From: Ruminococcaceae bacterium UBA3818
GTDB taxonomy: Bacteria > Bacillota > Clostridia > Oscillospirales > Ruminococcaceae
DNA: 64,000 nucleotides
Direction: 5' to 3'
Assembly (NCBI GenBank): GCA_002369315.1
Contig: DFDW01000025.1
Coordinates: 51,499-115,498 of the forward strand
The number at the start of each line of letters is the position of its first letter. The stretch's first letter is position 1. Made by a program: the position numbers and the translations under genes. This document shows positions 24,979 to 34,139 of the stretch, one piece after another. The notes beneath the pieces were generated by a model. It worked only from the letters and a program-made list of their open reading frames with translations, had not been told where the DNA came from and did no database searches.

Positions 24979-26358
24979 GTGCGCTTTTTAAAAATCACAT
25001 TTCTGGCAGCATGCTGCTTGCTGTTGTCGGCCTGCTCTTCGTTTCAATTCAATCTCACAGATTTGATGCAGGCGCCGAAACTGTCGGAAGATCAGGCGGA
25101 AATTTATGAGGCCTTGACCGATGCGGTGGGCGTTTCGGATGTGCAGCTGAAATACCCTAAAAGCGGCGCGTATCGCTCCGCCTTTGTCATGTTCGACCTG
25201 GATGCAGACGGGGAAAAAGAGGCCCTTGTTTTCTACAATATGCCCAGCTGGGGCGGAAATGTCCGCATTATGATACTGGACCACCAGCAGGAAAAGTGGG
25301 TGTCGGTCTATGACGCGGTGGGAGAGGGAACGGATATCACCGAGGTGGATTTCCGGATTCTGACTTCTTCCGGGCGCTACTGCCTGATGATTGGCTGGGA
25401 GCAGGGGACGAGCGAAAACACCAATATTTCCGTCTATGATTACACCGGTGGGCAGCTGCGCGTTTTGTTTGAAAGCGAGTATTCCCAAATGTTGATTGAG
25501 GATATTGATCAGGATGGGGTGCAGGAAATCCTGCTGGGTGTTTTCAAAGCGTCGGCGAAGATGGGCTCCATCCGATTGATCAATGATACAGACGAAGGGC
25601 TGCAGCCGGTGTCCCGCGTTGTGATGGACAATACGATTACAAAGTTTCTGAGAATTGATATCGGTTTTCTCAGTGAAGATCAGACTGCGGTATTTGTAGA
25701 CGCCTATACCAGCAGTACCCAGATTGTAACGGAGATTATGGTATATACCGAAGAAGGACGTCTGGTTCCGCTGAGCGGTCATGCAGGAGATTTGGACAGG
25801 CTGCTGGTTAGGGAACTGCCGGTGCGCTGTGAGGACATCGACGGCGACGGCATTTTGGAAATTCCGGTTTCATTGAACGAGTATAATGAGGAAGAACGGG
25901 AAGACGATAACCGAAAAAATATGATCCAGTATGTTCGGCTGTCCAATCCGGAGGCGCTGGAAATGCTGAAAGTGGAAACCGCATCAGAACAAGAGAGTCA
26001 GGAATCGGTTTTGTTCTCCTTTGCCCCGGTATGGACAGGATTTTTGAACCCGGATTACGGATTCCGCTTCCAGTTTCCGGATGAGTGGGTCAATCAGGTG
26101 GATGTGTTGAAAGAAACGAACCGAAGCGAATGGGTGTTTACCCTCAAAAGCGATGCGGCAGAACCGACGGCCCTTTTGCGCATCCGCGTTTACGGGCAGG
26201 ATGAGCCGAGGGATGTATTTGACAACGTTAGCTATGAGCGCCTGGAAAAGCGGGGCGTGTATGAATATTATGCTGCGGTTCAGCTATCGGGCGTGCCGGA
26301 GCGGATGCAGATTGGCATGGAAGAAGTGAAAAAGCGCTTTTCAACTGTAAAATCTTAA
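24979..26358 (+). CDS. Lipoprotein with FG-GAP-like repeats
   Basis: The 459-residue protein starts at a GTG (24979) after GGAGGAGC. A signal peptide ends in the lipobox LLLSAC, so it is a lipid-anchored outer-face protein. Three stretches have the Asp-rich calcium-binding pattern of FG-GAP/VCBS repeats: FDLDADGEKEALV, EDIDQDGVQEILL and EDIDGDGILEIPV. The C-terminal 120 residues resemble a separate domain that opens with a FRFQFPDEWVNQV-like beta stretch. It is followed 15 bases later by the response regulator and kinase genes, so it may be an accessory sensor of that system. I recognise no named family. Confidence 0.85.
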   Translation: MRFLKITFLAACCLLLSACSSFQFNLTDLMQAPKLSEDQAEIYEALTDAVGVSDVQLKYPKSGAYRSAFVMFDLDADGEKEALVFYNMPSWGGNVRIMILDHQQEKWVSVYDAVGEGTDITEVDFRILTSSGRYCLMIGWEQGTSENTNISVYDYTGGQLRVLFESEYSQMLIEDIDQDGVQEILLGVFKASAKMGSIRLINDTDEGLQPVSRVVMDNTITKFLRIDIGFLSEDQTAVFVDAYTSSTQIVTEIMVYTEEGRLVPLSGHAGDLDRLLVRELPVRCEDIDGDGILEIPVSLNEYNEEEREDDNRKNMIQYVRLSNPEALEMLKVETASEQESQESVLFSFAPVWTGFLNPDYGFRFQFPDEWVNQVDVLKETNRSEWVFTLKSDAAEPTALLRIRVYGQDEPRDVFDNVSYERLEKRGVYEYYAAVQLSGVPERMQIGMEEVKKRFSTVKS

Positions 26359-26373
26359 AAGGGGGGCGTTAAA

Positions 26374-27069
26374 TTGAAAAGAATTTTAATTGCAGAAGAT
26401 GAGGACGCAATCCGCGATTTTGTCATTATTAATTTAAAACGGGCAGGATATGAAGTCGTAGGCGTGCCGGACGGTGAGCAGGCACTGCAGGTGTTTGAGC
26501 AAAGCGAAGGCGATTTTGACGTAGTGGTGCTGGATATTATGATGCCAGGGATCGACGGGTTTGGCGTGTGCGAGAAAATACGCGCAGCCAATAATTCCAT
26601 CGGCATCATCATGTTGTCTGCCAAGTCGCAGGAAATGGACAAAGTGCGCGGACTGATGATGGGGGCCGATGACTACATTACAAAACCGTTCAGCCCATCG
26701 GAATTGGTGGCCAGAGTCGACGCCATTTACCGTCGGGTATCGCTGGCGAAAGCCGCTATGCAGAAAAGCGATGAGATCATTTCCGGGCCGTTTGTACTCA
26801 ACAGCAAAAGCAGGACCCTGCACAAAAACGGAACGCCGGTGGATCTGACACAGGTGGAATTTCAGATTCTGGAATTTTTCATGAAAAACCCCAATACAGC
26901 GCTGGATCGCACCAAGATTCTGGAGGAGGTTTGGGGCAGCAATTATTTTGGCGATGTCAAAATTGTAGACGTCAACATCCGGCGCCTGCGGATGAAAATC
27001 GAGGAAGAGCCTTCCAATCCCCGCTATTTGCAGACAGTTTGGGGATTTGGCTATAAATGGGTGGCGTAG
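26374..27069 (+). CDS. OmpR/PhoB-family response regulator
   Basis: The 231-residue protein has a receiver domain (acidic pair EDED, phospho-acceptor Asp in VVLDIMMPG near residue 54, conserved Thr/Ser in IIMLSAK, Lys in DYITKPFSP) and a C-terminal winged helix with LDRTKILEEVWG and VDVNIRRLRMKIE, then WGFGYKW. The start is a TTG after AAGGGGGG. Its kinase follows. The OmpR-type class includes PhoP, WalR and many envelope regulators; this one cannot be named from sequence alone. Confidence 0.94.
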   Translation: MKRILIAEDEDAIRDFVIINLKRAGYEVVGVPDGEQALQVFEQSEGDFDVVVLDIMMPGIDGFGVCEKIRAANNSIGIIMLSAKSQEMDKVRGLMMGADDYITKPFSPSELVARVDAIYRRVSLAKAAMQKSDEIISGPFVLNSKSRTLHKNGTPVDLTQVEFQILEFFMKNPNTALDRTKILEEVWGSNYFGDVKIVDVNIRRLRMKIEEEPSNPRYLQTVWGFGYKWVA

Positions 27070-27106
27070 AGCCGCTTTTCGGTGTGTAAAAAAGGGGGAG
27101 AGACAA

Positions 27107-28546
27107 ATGGCAAAAAGAAGGAGAATTACCAAACGCTGGCTGTTGAACAGTTTTGGCATTATCCTTTTAATTCTGATCGCCATTGAAATTCTCTCGGCCT
27201 ATGGCTTGAAAAGTTACTATTACAGCGGCGTCCGTCAGACGGTAGTATCCCGCGCGGATTTGGTGGATGGCCTTTTGAAAAAATACGCCCAGGATGCCTC
27301 GGCTGATTATACGATCGAGGTGCGGGGCCTGATTGAAAATTTTGAGGACAAAGACAAAATAGAGATCATGGCGTTGGACATGGACGGGAATGTGCTGCTT
27401 TCTTCCAGCGGTTTTGAAGCGACAAAAAAGATGTATATGCCGGATTTTCAGGACGCGATGGAGACAGAGAATGGGGAAGGATATTTTCAGGGAACGCTAT
27501 ACGGCGAAAATGTCCTGGCCCTGACCCGAATCGCTCAAGTCAGTGACGAGGAGATTTTTGCCATTCGTTATGTCACTTCTCTGGTGCGGGTCGACCGGCA
27601 GATCATTTCTTTGGTGGCGGTCATTACCGCGTTGGGCGTGGCTATTATCTTTTTTGTGGTATTTTCCAGCACTTACTTTATGAATTCTATTGTTGTCCCG
27701 CTGGGCAAAGTGGGACAAACGGCCCGCAAGATTGCCCAGGGGAATTTCAGCATTCGCCTGGAAAAAGAAAATGATGATGAAATCGGCGATTTGTGCGATG
27801 TCATCAACTACATGGCGGGCGAACTTTCCAAAGCGGAGCAGTTGAAAAATGATTTTATTTCCTCGGTTTCCCATGAGCTGCGAACCCCGTTGACGGCAAT
27901 CAAAGGATGGGCGGAGACTCTGTCCGGAGAAGAACAGCCGGATCCGGAAACGCTCCAAAAAGGCATGGGCGTCATTACCAGGGAGACAGAGCGCCTGTCC
28001 GGCATGGTGGAGGAACTTTTGGACTTTTCCCGGATGCAGAGCGGCAGGATATCCATGGTCATGGACCGGATGGATTTGGTGGCGGAACTGGATGACGCGG
28101 TCTTGATGTTCGATCAGCGCGCGGCGCGGGAGAATATCGAGATCCGTTATGAAGAACCGTCGGATTTCATCATTGTTATGGGGGATCACAATCGCCTCAA
28201 GCAGGTTTTTGTCAATATTCTGGACAACGCTTTTAAGCACACGCCGGGCGGCGGCACCGTTTCCATTGATGTGCATCGCGCCGGCGAAGAAGCGGTCGTT
28301 ACCATCGAGGATACCGGCGAGGGCATTAAGCCGGAGGATTTGCCGCAGGTGAAAACAAAATTTTACAAGGGCGATTCGACCAAACGGGGCTCTGGCATCG
28401 GGCTTGCGGTAGCGGATGAGATTGTTACCCGGCACGGGGGCCGCCTGGAGATCGGAAGCGTCTATCAAAAAGGCACAACAGTTACGATAACCCTACCGCT
28501 GGCGGGGAAAAAGTCAGAAGCGGAAATTTCAGAAATAGAAGGGTAA
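27107..28546 (+). CDS. Sensor histidine kinase with HAMP domain
   Basis: The 479-residue kinase has two membrane helices (about 12-32 and 163-190) around an extracellular region of about 130 residues that contains a PAS-like or dCache-like stretch (MALDMDGNVLLSSSGF). A HAMP domain follows, then HisKA with the phosphorylated His in SVSHELRTPLTAIKGW, and HATPase with NAFKHTPGG, EDTGEGI and RGSGIGLAV. GGGGGAGAG precedes the ATG at 27107. It pairs with the regulator just before it and may be sensitive to the lipoprotein at the head of the operon. Confidence 0.93.
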   Translation: MAKRRRITKRWLLNSFGIILLILIAIEILSAYGLKSYYYSGVRQTVVSRADLVDGLLKKYAQDASADYTIEVRGLIENFEDKDKIEIMALDMDGNVLLSSSGFEATKKMYMPDFQDAMETENGEGYFQGTLYGENVLALTRIAQVSDEEIFAIRYVTSLVRVDRQIISLVAVITALGVAIIFFVVFSSTYFMNSIVVPLGKVGQTARKIAQGNFSIRLEKENDDEIGDLCDVINYMAGELSKAEQLKNDFISSVSHELRTPLTAIKGWAETLSGEEQPDPETLQKGMGVITRETERLSGMVEELLDFSRMQSGRISMVMDRMDLVAELDDAVLMFDQRAARENIEIRYEEPSDFIIVMGDHNRLKQVFVNILDNAFKHTPGGGTVSIDVHRAGEEAVVTIEDTGEGIKPEDLPQVKTKFYKGDSTKRGSGIGLAVADEIVTRHGGRLEIGSVYQKGTTVTITLPLAGKKSEAEISEIEG

Positions 28547-28553
28547 GGATCAA

Positions 28554-29477
28554 ATGAGCAAACAGCATAGAACATCGATCGGCGGCCAGGCAGTGATTGA
28601 GGGGATTATGATGCGTGGGCCGGAAAAAACATCCCTGGCTGTGCGGATTCCGGACGGCAGCGTAGATGTGGAAGTTTGGGAGAACAAAAAAATCACGGCA
28701 TGGTATAAAAAGACGCCGTTTATCCGCGGCATCTTCAATTTTGTAGACACGATGCGCCTGGGATACCAATGCCTGATGAAATCGGCAGAAAAGTCGGAAT
28801 ATAATGAGGGAGAACCGGATAAGGTGGATTTGTGGCTCAACCGCCATTTCGGTGAAAAAACAACAAAGGTCCTCACCGGATTTGCCTCGGTGGTTGCTGT
28901 CGTTCTGGCCTTGTTTTTGTTTATCGTCATCCCAACTTTTGTAGTAAAGGGGATCAATACGGTTTTCCCGTTGGGTGTTTTTTCCAGTTTGGCGGAGGGC
29001 GTTATCAAAATTGCCATTTTGGTTGGCTACATGGCGGCGGTAAGCCGGATGAAAGATATTCACCGGATGTTCCAATACCATGGGGCGGAGCACAAGACGA
29101 TTTTCTGCTATGAATCGGGCGAGGAGCTGACAGTGGAGAACGTGCGTAGGCAAAAACGCTTTCATCCCCGATGCGGTACCAGCTTTTTGCTGATCGTTGT
29201 CATCGTCAGCGTGCTGGTCACTTCGGTTGTCAGCTGGAGCAACCCCTGGCTGCGGGTCGTGCTGAAAATCCTGCTTTTGCCGGTTGTGGTTGGCATTGCT
29301 TATGAAATCATCAAGCTGGCAGGACGGTATACAAATCTCTGTACGAAAATCATTTCTGCTCCAGGCATGTGGCTGCAGCATATTACCACGCAAGAGCCGG
29401 ATGATGAAATGATTGAAGTGGCGATTGCCTCGCTGCAGCCGGTGCTGCCTCAGGTAGAAGGCAGCGACCGCTGGTGA
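28554..29477 (+). CDS. YqhQ/DUF1385 family membrane protein
   Basis: The 307-residue protein shows the DUF1385 signature: IGGQAVIEGIMMRGP near the N-terminus, VEVWENKKI, and FQYHGAEHKTIFCYE in the middle, with four or so membrane helices. The biochemical role of the family is unknown. It is next to prmC in many Clostridia, often in a group with prfA and rpmE; here neither follows. The end overlaps prmC by four bases. Confidence 0.92.
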   Translation: MSKQHRTSIGGQAVIEGIMMRGPEKTSLAVRIPDGSVDVEVWENKKITAWYKKTPFIRGIFNFVDTMRLGYQCLMKSAEKSEYNEGEPDKVDLWLNRHFGEKTTKVLTGFASVVAVVLALFLFIVIPTFVVKGINTVFPLGVFSSLAEGVIKIAILVGYMAAVSRMKDIHRMFQYHGAEHKTIFCYESGEELTVENVRRQKRFHPRCGTSFLLIVVIVSVLVTSVVSWSNPWLRVVLKILLLPVVVGIAYEIIKLAGRYTNLCTKIISAPGMWLQHITTQEPDDEMIEVAIASLQPVLPQVEGSDRW

Positions 29478-30325
29478 GCGCCATTGGAACCTGCTATCCG
29501 GTTTGGCTGCGCCGCCTGCGGGAAGCGGGGATCGATGCGGCCGGCTTTGAGCTGGATTTAATGCTGGAAGAAGGATTGTCCCTTTCGAAAGCGCAGCGCC
29601 TGTCCCATCCGGAACAGGAAATCGGCCCGGAAAACATAGCTCAAATCCAGCAATGGATTTCCCGCCGGGAACAGGGAGAGCCACTTCAATATCTGCTGGG
29701 ATGGTGGGAGTTTTACGGCCGCCGCTTTTCGGTAGGGCCCGGCGTGCTGATTCCCCGGGCGGATACGGAAATTTTGGTAGAGCAGGCGCTGAAAGAACTG
29801 GAACATGTTCCGGCGCCCCGCATAGCGGATCTGTGCGCGGGCAGCGGCTGTGTTGGCCTGACCATCGCCTGCGAGCGGCCAACCGCGCAGGTATCGCTGC
29901 TGGAACTGTCACCGGACGCATTTGACTATTGCGCCAGGAACGTGAAAGCGTTGGCGCCCGGCTGCCGGCTGATCCGGGCGGATGTGCTGCGGACGACTGC
30001 CGGTTTAACCGGCTTGGACGCAGTGCTTTCCAATCCGCCCTATATTCCGTCCGGCGATTTGCCGGGCTTGCAAAAGGAGGTTCAAAAGGAACCCCGGCTG
30101 GCTCTGGACGGCGCGGAAGATGGACTGCGCTTTTACCGGGAAATCCCCTTGCTTTGGAAAGAAGCGCTGGCCCCTGGCGGCCTGATCGCTTTTGAGATCG
30201 GCTTTGATCAGGCCACAGCGGTTGTTTCCTTTTTGGAAAGAGCGGGCTTTTGCCATATCCGGACGGTAAAGGATTACGGCGGCAACGACAGGGTCGTACT
30301 GGGCCGGAAACCGCGATTGTCATAA
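29474..30325 (+). CDS. prmC: Peptide chain release factor N5-glutamine methyltransferase
   Basis: PrmC methylates the Gln of the GGQ motif in release factors RF1 and RF2. The 283-residue protein has the N-terminal helical domain, the QYLLGWWEFYGR stretch, PRADTEIL, the SAM motif ADLCAGSGCVGL and the catalytic SNPPYIP. The start is a GTG that overlaps the stop of the preceding gene. The gene ends the lipoprotein/two-component operon before a strong terminator. Confidence 0.95.
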   Translation: MSAIGTCYPVWLRRLREAGIDAAGFELDLMLEEGLSLSKAQRLSHPEQEIGPENIAQIQQWISRREQGEPLQYLLGWWEFYGRRFSVGPGVLIPRADTEILVEQALKELEHVPAPRIADLCAGSGCVGLTIACERPTAQVSLLELSPDAFDYCARNVKALAPGCRLIRADVLRTTAGLTGLDAVLSNPPYIPSGDLPGLQKEVQKEPRLALDGAEDGLRFYREIPLLWKEALAPGGLIAFEIGFDQATAVVSFLERAGFCHIRTVKDYGGNDRVVLGRKPRLS

Positions 30326-30392
30326 GACGGCAAAACAAAGTCTGAAAGCTGTTTGCTGCGTTCCTATTTGCCTGTAAAAGTGAGATAGCAAT

Positions 30393-30428
30393 AAAAGGAC
30401 TGGCTGATTGCATCAGCCAGTCCTTTTA
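30393..30428 (+). terminator. Terminator between prmC and the convergent membrane protein gene
   Basis: A perfect 16-bp stem (30393-30408 with 30412-30427) with a TGC loop and A/T flanks can end transcription from either side. Confidence 0.85.
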
Positions 30429-30445
30429 TGCGTATGTGGAATTTT

Positions 30446-31093
30446 TTATTTTTTTAGGTTTAATTCGTAGAAATCAAGGAAAATGCGCATAATCGGCCCG
30501 GCTTTGCCTTTTCGGTAATAACGCCAAACGGAGAAAAGGACGAACAGGGAACCAATCAGGCAGACAATCATATCCTGCATGGTGTCATTAATGCCGGTGG
30601 CCAGGACGCGCTGCGGATCAGAGTGGAAAATAAAATTCATGGCGTATTCCCATACTTCCCAAATCACGCCCACAAAGCAGGCGAAAGAGACAGCGAAATA
30701 TCCGGCAAACATCCCGTCCCGTGGGAGAATTGTGCGGTTTTCTTTCATCAGATAGTAAAAAATGACACCCAACAGGCCGAAAATCACACCGGAAAGGGTG
30801 TGGACCGCCTTATCATAAAACGGAAAGCGGCCGTATCCACGAAAAGCAATGCCGATGACAAACGCCAGAAAGCTGAACAGATTGACGGTCAAGGAGAACA
30901 GATAAGCGGGTTTGAGCCGGGTTATTTTCCAAAACAGCGGCGGGACCAGCAAAAACAGCGGAGAAAGAAGAGAAAGACCCATATAATAAGGTGTGGAGTT
31001 CAGAAAGCTGTCGATCATGCCCCAAACACATACCAGCAGATAAAAGACCATGAAAGCCAGATTGATTTTTTTATATTGCTCATTTTTCTTCAT
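30446..31093 (-). CDS. Small polytopic membrane protein, YjdF/DUF2238-like
   Basis: The 215-residue protein starts at an ATG (31093) after GAGGAAG. It has about six hydrophobic segments. The motifs DKAVHTLSGVIFGL, VIWEVWEYA and NDTMQDMIVCLIGS recall YjdF-type membrane proteins, which have His, Glu and Asp in the same order. The function is unknown. It is a separate gene with a TATACT -10 (31155-31150) and no clear -35. Confidence 0.75.
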   Translation of the reverse strand: MKKNEQYKKINLAFMVFYLLVCVWGMIDSFLNSTPYYMGLSLLSPLFLLVPPLFWKITRLKPAYLFSLTVNLFSFLAFVIGIAFRGYGRFPFYDKAVHTLSGVIFGLLGVIFYYLMKENRTILPRDGMFAGYFAVSFACFVGVIWEVWEYAMNFIFHSDPQRVLATGINDTMQDMIVCLIGSLFVLFSVWRYYRKGKAGPIMRIFLDFYELNLKK

Positions 31094-31186
31094 CAAATCT
31101 TCCTCGTTTCTGATAGAATTGCCATTTTGACCGATGGAAAAACAAATTAAGTATACCATAAAATCTTTCCCAAAGCCAGCCCCACA

Positions 31187-31215
31187 AAAAAGGACGCAGA
31201 GTGGTATCTGCGTCC
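31187..31215 (-). terminator. Terminator of the copA-csoR operon
   Basis: On the minus strand GGACGCAGA and TCTGCGTCC arms with a 6-base loop are followed by six T residues. Confidence 0.85.
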
Positions 31216-31240
31216 CAAAACGAGGGGAAAATTGCTGTGA

Positions 31241-31501
31241 CTATAGCAGCTTTTCAATGATTTTTTCGATTTCCTGCAACTTTTCAGCGGCGTTGTTTTC
31301 GGTTATCGCCTCTTTGACACAGTGATCCAGATGCGCTTTGAGCACCTCGCCGTTGGCTTTTTTCAGTACAGACTGGGCCGCCATGATCTGGTTGGAAATA
31401 TCAACGCAGTACCGATCTTCTTCCACCATCTTCAAAATGCCGTCGATCTGTCCTCTTGCCGTTTTCAAAAGGCGGGATACTTTTTGCTTATCCGCCATCA
31501 T
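31241..31501 (-). CDS. csoR: CsoR-type copper-sensing repressor
   Basis: CsoR binds DNA until Cu(I) binds. The 86-residue, all-helical protein has the three metal ligands: Cys in RYCVDIS and His plus Cys in HLDHC (His-x3-Cys). It is encoded right after copA, one base beyond its stop, and two adjacent ATG codons are possible starts. A perfect inverted repeat at the copA promoter is its likely operator, so the operon is autoregulated. Confidence 0.93.
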   Translation of the reverse strand: MMADKQKVSRLLKTARGQIDGILKMVEEDRYCVDISNQIMAAQSVLKKANGEVLKAHLDHCVKEAITENNAAEKLQEIEKIIEKLL

Positions 31502-31502
31502 G

Positions 31503-31709
31503 TTACAGCACCTCAGTCACGGTATAACCCGCGTCGGTTACAGCCTTGACCAAAACTTCGTCCGGCACATCGGCAGTCAGGGTCAGATAAGCGGCATGGT
31601 CTTCCAGAGAAACCTCGGCAGATACCCCGTCGATGGCATTTAACACCTGCGAGACACGGCCGGTACAATGAGAACACATCATGCCGTCGATTTTCAATGT
31701 TTTTTTCAT
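31503..31709 (-). CDS. Possible internally started CopZ copper chaperone
   Basis: Inside the 3' end of copA and in the same frame, AAGGAG lies eight bases before an ATG (31709). Starting there would make a free 68-residue heavy-metal domain (MKKTLKIDGMMCSHCTGRV at its start), the size and shape of CopZ, which delivers Cu(I) to CopA and CsoR. No separate copZ is present in the operon. This is inferred from the internal site only. Confidence 0.55.
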   Translation of the reverse strand: MKKTLKIDGMMCSHCTGRVSQVLNAIDGVSAEVSLEDHAAYLTLTADVPDEVLVKAVTDAGYTVTEVL

Positions 31710-34049
31710 GGTTTTCTCTCCTTTTTTATTGGTAGTATCAGAACTTTCCGGTATGCTTACGGCGTTTTGTCCGGCGGCATCCTGCTTGCTGCGATGGGGT
31801 TTAAACCAGCGCAGGCGCAGGGCGTTGGACACAACGCAGACCGAGCTTAAACTCATGGCCGCGGCGGCAAACATGGGATCCAGTTTCCATCCCCACAGGG
31901 GGAAGAAAACGCCCGCCGCGATGGGAATGCCGATGGTATTGTATAAAAAGGCCCAGAAAAGATTTTCTTTTACGTTGCGGATGACGGCCCGGCTTAAGTG
32001 GATGGCGGTGACCGCGTCGAGCAGGTCGTTTTTCATTAAAACAATGTCCGCTGCCTCCAAGGCAATGTCGGTACCGGCTCCGATGGCGATTCCCACGTCC
32101 GCCCGCGCCAGCGCCGGTGCGTCGTTGATACCGTCGCCCACCATGGCGACCTTTTTGCCGCTTTCCTGCAGCCGGCGGATTTCCTGTTCCTTATCCTGGG
32201 GAAGCACCTGCGCGATTACCTTGGACACGCCCAGCTGTTGACCAATCGCATTGGCGGTGTGCTGGTTGTCGCCGGTGAGCATGACCATATCCAGACCGAG
32301 TTGTTTCATCTTCTCAATGGCCTGAGCGCTGGTGGGTTTTGCCACATCCGCCGCGGCGATGATTCCTATCAGCGTTTTGCCTTTGGCAAAATACAGCGGT
32401 GTTTTTCCCTCCTGTGCCAGCAAAGCGGCGGTCGAATCCAGCTGCGACAGCGAAACGCCCTGTTCTTTCATCAGGCGTTCGTTGCCGGCAAAATAAGGTT
32501 CTCCGTTTAAGATGGCGGACAATCCCAACCCGGAAAGAGCTTGAAAATCAGAGGCGGACAGCAATGGTAAGGAGCGGTCCGCGGCGGCTTTGACAATGGC
32601 TTCCGCCAGAGGATGCTCGGACAGGACTTCCAGCGAAGCGGCGATTTGCAGCAGCTGATCTTCGGCTACGCCGGAAATAGGATACAGGCCGGTGACCTTC
32701 GGATGGCCTTCGGTGATCGTTCCGGTTTTATCCAGTACGACGGTATCTACCGTGTGGGCCGTTTCCAACGCTTCGGCGGATTTGATAAGAATACCGTTTT
32801 CCGCGCCTTTTCCGGTGCCGACCATAATGGCCACCGGTGTGGCCAGCCCCAAAGCGCAGGGACAGGAGATTACCAGAACCGCAATACCGATGGAAAGGGC
32901 AAAAGAGAAGGGTTTTCCCGCCAAAAGCCAGACGACAGACGCCAAAACCGCAATGGTGATTACCGCCGGCACAAAAATCCCCGCTACCTTATCCGCTAAT
33001 TTGGAGATCGGCGCCTTGGAAGCGCCGGCCTCTTCCATCAGCGCGATAATCTGCGACAATGTCGTGTCATCGCCGACTCTGGTGGCCCGGAAACGGAACG
33101 AACCGCTTTTGTTGATGGTCGCGGCGGTGACGGTATCGCCAGCCGTTTTTTCCACAGGGATACTTTCACCGGTAATAGCGGATTCGTCTACAAATGAGTT
33201 GCCATCCAGCACCACGCCGTCTACCGGAATGCTCTGCCCCGGGCGGACGATTACGGTATCTCCGGGAAGTACCTGTTCCACCGGAATTTGAAGTTCCTGC
33301 CCGTCGCGCACGACAGCGGCGGATTTGGGCGCCAGATCCATCAGACGGGTGATGGCCTCGGAGGTTTTCCCTTTGGATTTTGTCTCCAGGTACTTGCCCA
33401 GGGTGATGAGGGTCAAAATCATGGAAGCGCCCTCAAAATACAGATCCATGGCATATTGTTGTACTCGCGCAGGGTCTCCGTGGCCCAAGCCGTAACTCAT
33501 TTGGTAAATGGCAAAAACGCCATATAAAATAGACGCGGAAGAGCCGATGGCGACCAGAGAGTCCATATTAGGGGAACCGCGAAACAGTGTTTGAAAGCCT
33601 ACCTGGAAATAGCTTCGGTTTAAATATGCAACCGGAAGTGTTAAAAGAAGCTGGGTAAAGGCAAAAGTGAGAGCGTTTTCAGTCCCGTGAAAAAAATGGG
33701 GGATGGGCAGGCCCATCATGTGCCCCATGGACAGGTAAAAAAGAGGAATCAGAAAGCAGAAAGAGAGAATCAGGCGCCGCTTCATCTGCTTGATCACATC
33801 CGCGGCCGTAACTTGCGGAGCGGGCGCAGCCGCCCCTTTCTGCGGCAAAAAAGCGCCATATCCGCTTTGTTCCACCGCGCGGATGATTTTGGCGGGATCG
33901 GTTACGGACTCGTCATAGACCACCTGCATGCTGTTGGTCAAAAGGCTGACCTGTACCGAGCGGACCCCCTCGGTTTTGGCAACGCTTTTCTCCACATGGG
34001 CGGAGCAGGCAGAACAGGTCATGCCTGTTACGTTGAATTTTTGTTTCAT
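31503..34049 (-). CDS. copA: Copper-exporting P1B-type ATPase with a fused CopZ-like domain
   Basis: CopA pumps Cu(I) out of the cell. The 848-residue protein starts with a heavy-metal domain (GMTCSACSAHVE), then two extra helices, the actuator domain with ITGESIPVEK, the metal-channel motif ISCPCALGLATP, the phosphorylated DKTGTITEG, the SEHPLAEA nucleotide site and GDGINDAPAL. Unusually, after the normal C-terminus (LRLRWFKP) it continues in frame through a linker of about 30 residues into a second heavy-metal domain with GMMCSHC (from residue 781). That domain also has its own ribosome binding site and ATG. The promoter carries a CsoR-type operator. Confidence 0.95.
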   Translation of the reverse strand: MKQKFNVTGMTCSACSAHVEKSVAKTEGVRSVQVSLLTNSMQVVYDESVTDPAKIIRAVEQSGYGAFLPQKGAAAPAPQVTAADVIKQMKRRLILSFCFLIPLFYLSMGHMMGLPIPHFFHGTENALTFAFTQLLLTLPVAYLNRSYFQVGFQTLFRGSPNMDSLVAIGSSASILYGVFAIYQMSYGLGHGDPARVQQYAMDLYFEGASMILTLITLGKYLETKSKGKTSEAITRLMDLAPKSAAVVRDGQELQIPVEQVLPGDTVIVRPGQSIPVDGVVLDGNSFVDESAITGESIPVEKTAGDTVTAATINKSGSFRFRATRVGDDTTLSQIIALMEEAGASKAPISKLADKVAGIFVPAVITIAVLASVVWLLAGKPFSFALSIGIAVLVISCPCALGLATPVAIMVGTGKGAENGILIKSAEALETAHTVDTVVLDKTGTITEGHPKVTGLYPISGVAEDQLLQIAASLEVLSEHPLAEAIVKAAADRSLPLLSASDFQALSGLGLSAILNGEPYFAGNERLMKEQGVSLSQLDSTAALLAQEGKTPLYFAKGKTLIGIIAAADVAKPTSAQAIEKMKQLGLDMVMLTGDNQHTANAIGQQLGVSKVIAQVLPQDKEQEIRRLQESGKKVAMVGDGINDAPALARADVGIAIGAGTDIALEAADIVLMKNDLLDAVTAIHLSRAVIRNVKENLFWAFLYNTIGIPIAAGVFFPLWGWKLDPMFAAAAMSLSSVCVVSNALRLRWFKPHRSKQDAAGQNAVSIPESSDTTNKKGEKTMKKTLKIDGMMCSHCTGRVSQVLNAIDGVSAEVSLEDHAAYLTLTADVPDEVLVKAVTDAGYTVTEVL

Positions 34050-34087
34050 AAAATAATATCGTTCCTTTCAAAAGACTGACACAGGAA

Positions 34088-34139
34088 ACACCCCAGGGGG
34101 GTGTAGCGATATAGTACCTCTTTTGGTTCGTTTTGTCAA
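34088..34139 (-). promoter_or_regulatory. copA promoter with CsoR-like operator
   Basis: On the minus strand a perfect TTGACA (34139-34134), 17 bases and TACTAT (34116-34111) form the promoter. A perfect inverted repeat ACACCCC-N3-GGGGTGT (34088-34104) lies at the transcription start, with the C-run/G-run pattern of CsoR sites. Confidence 0.75.

Noticed and set aside
28482..30413. A 643-codon open frame on the minus strand
   Set aside because: It is antisense to the kinase 3' end, yqhQ and prmC, which have strong family matches. Its composition is low in typical protein features and it has no ribosome binding site.
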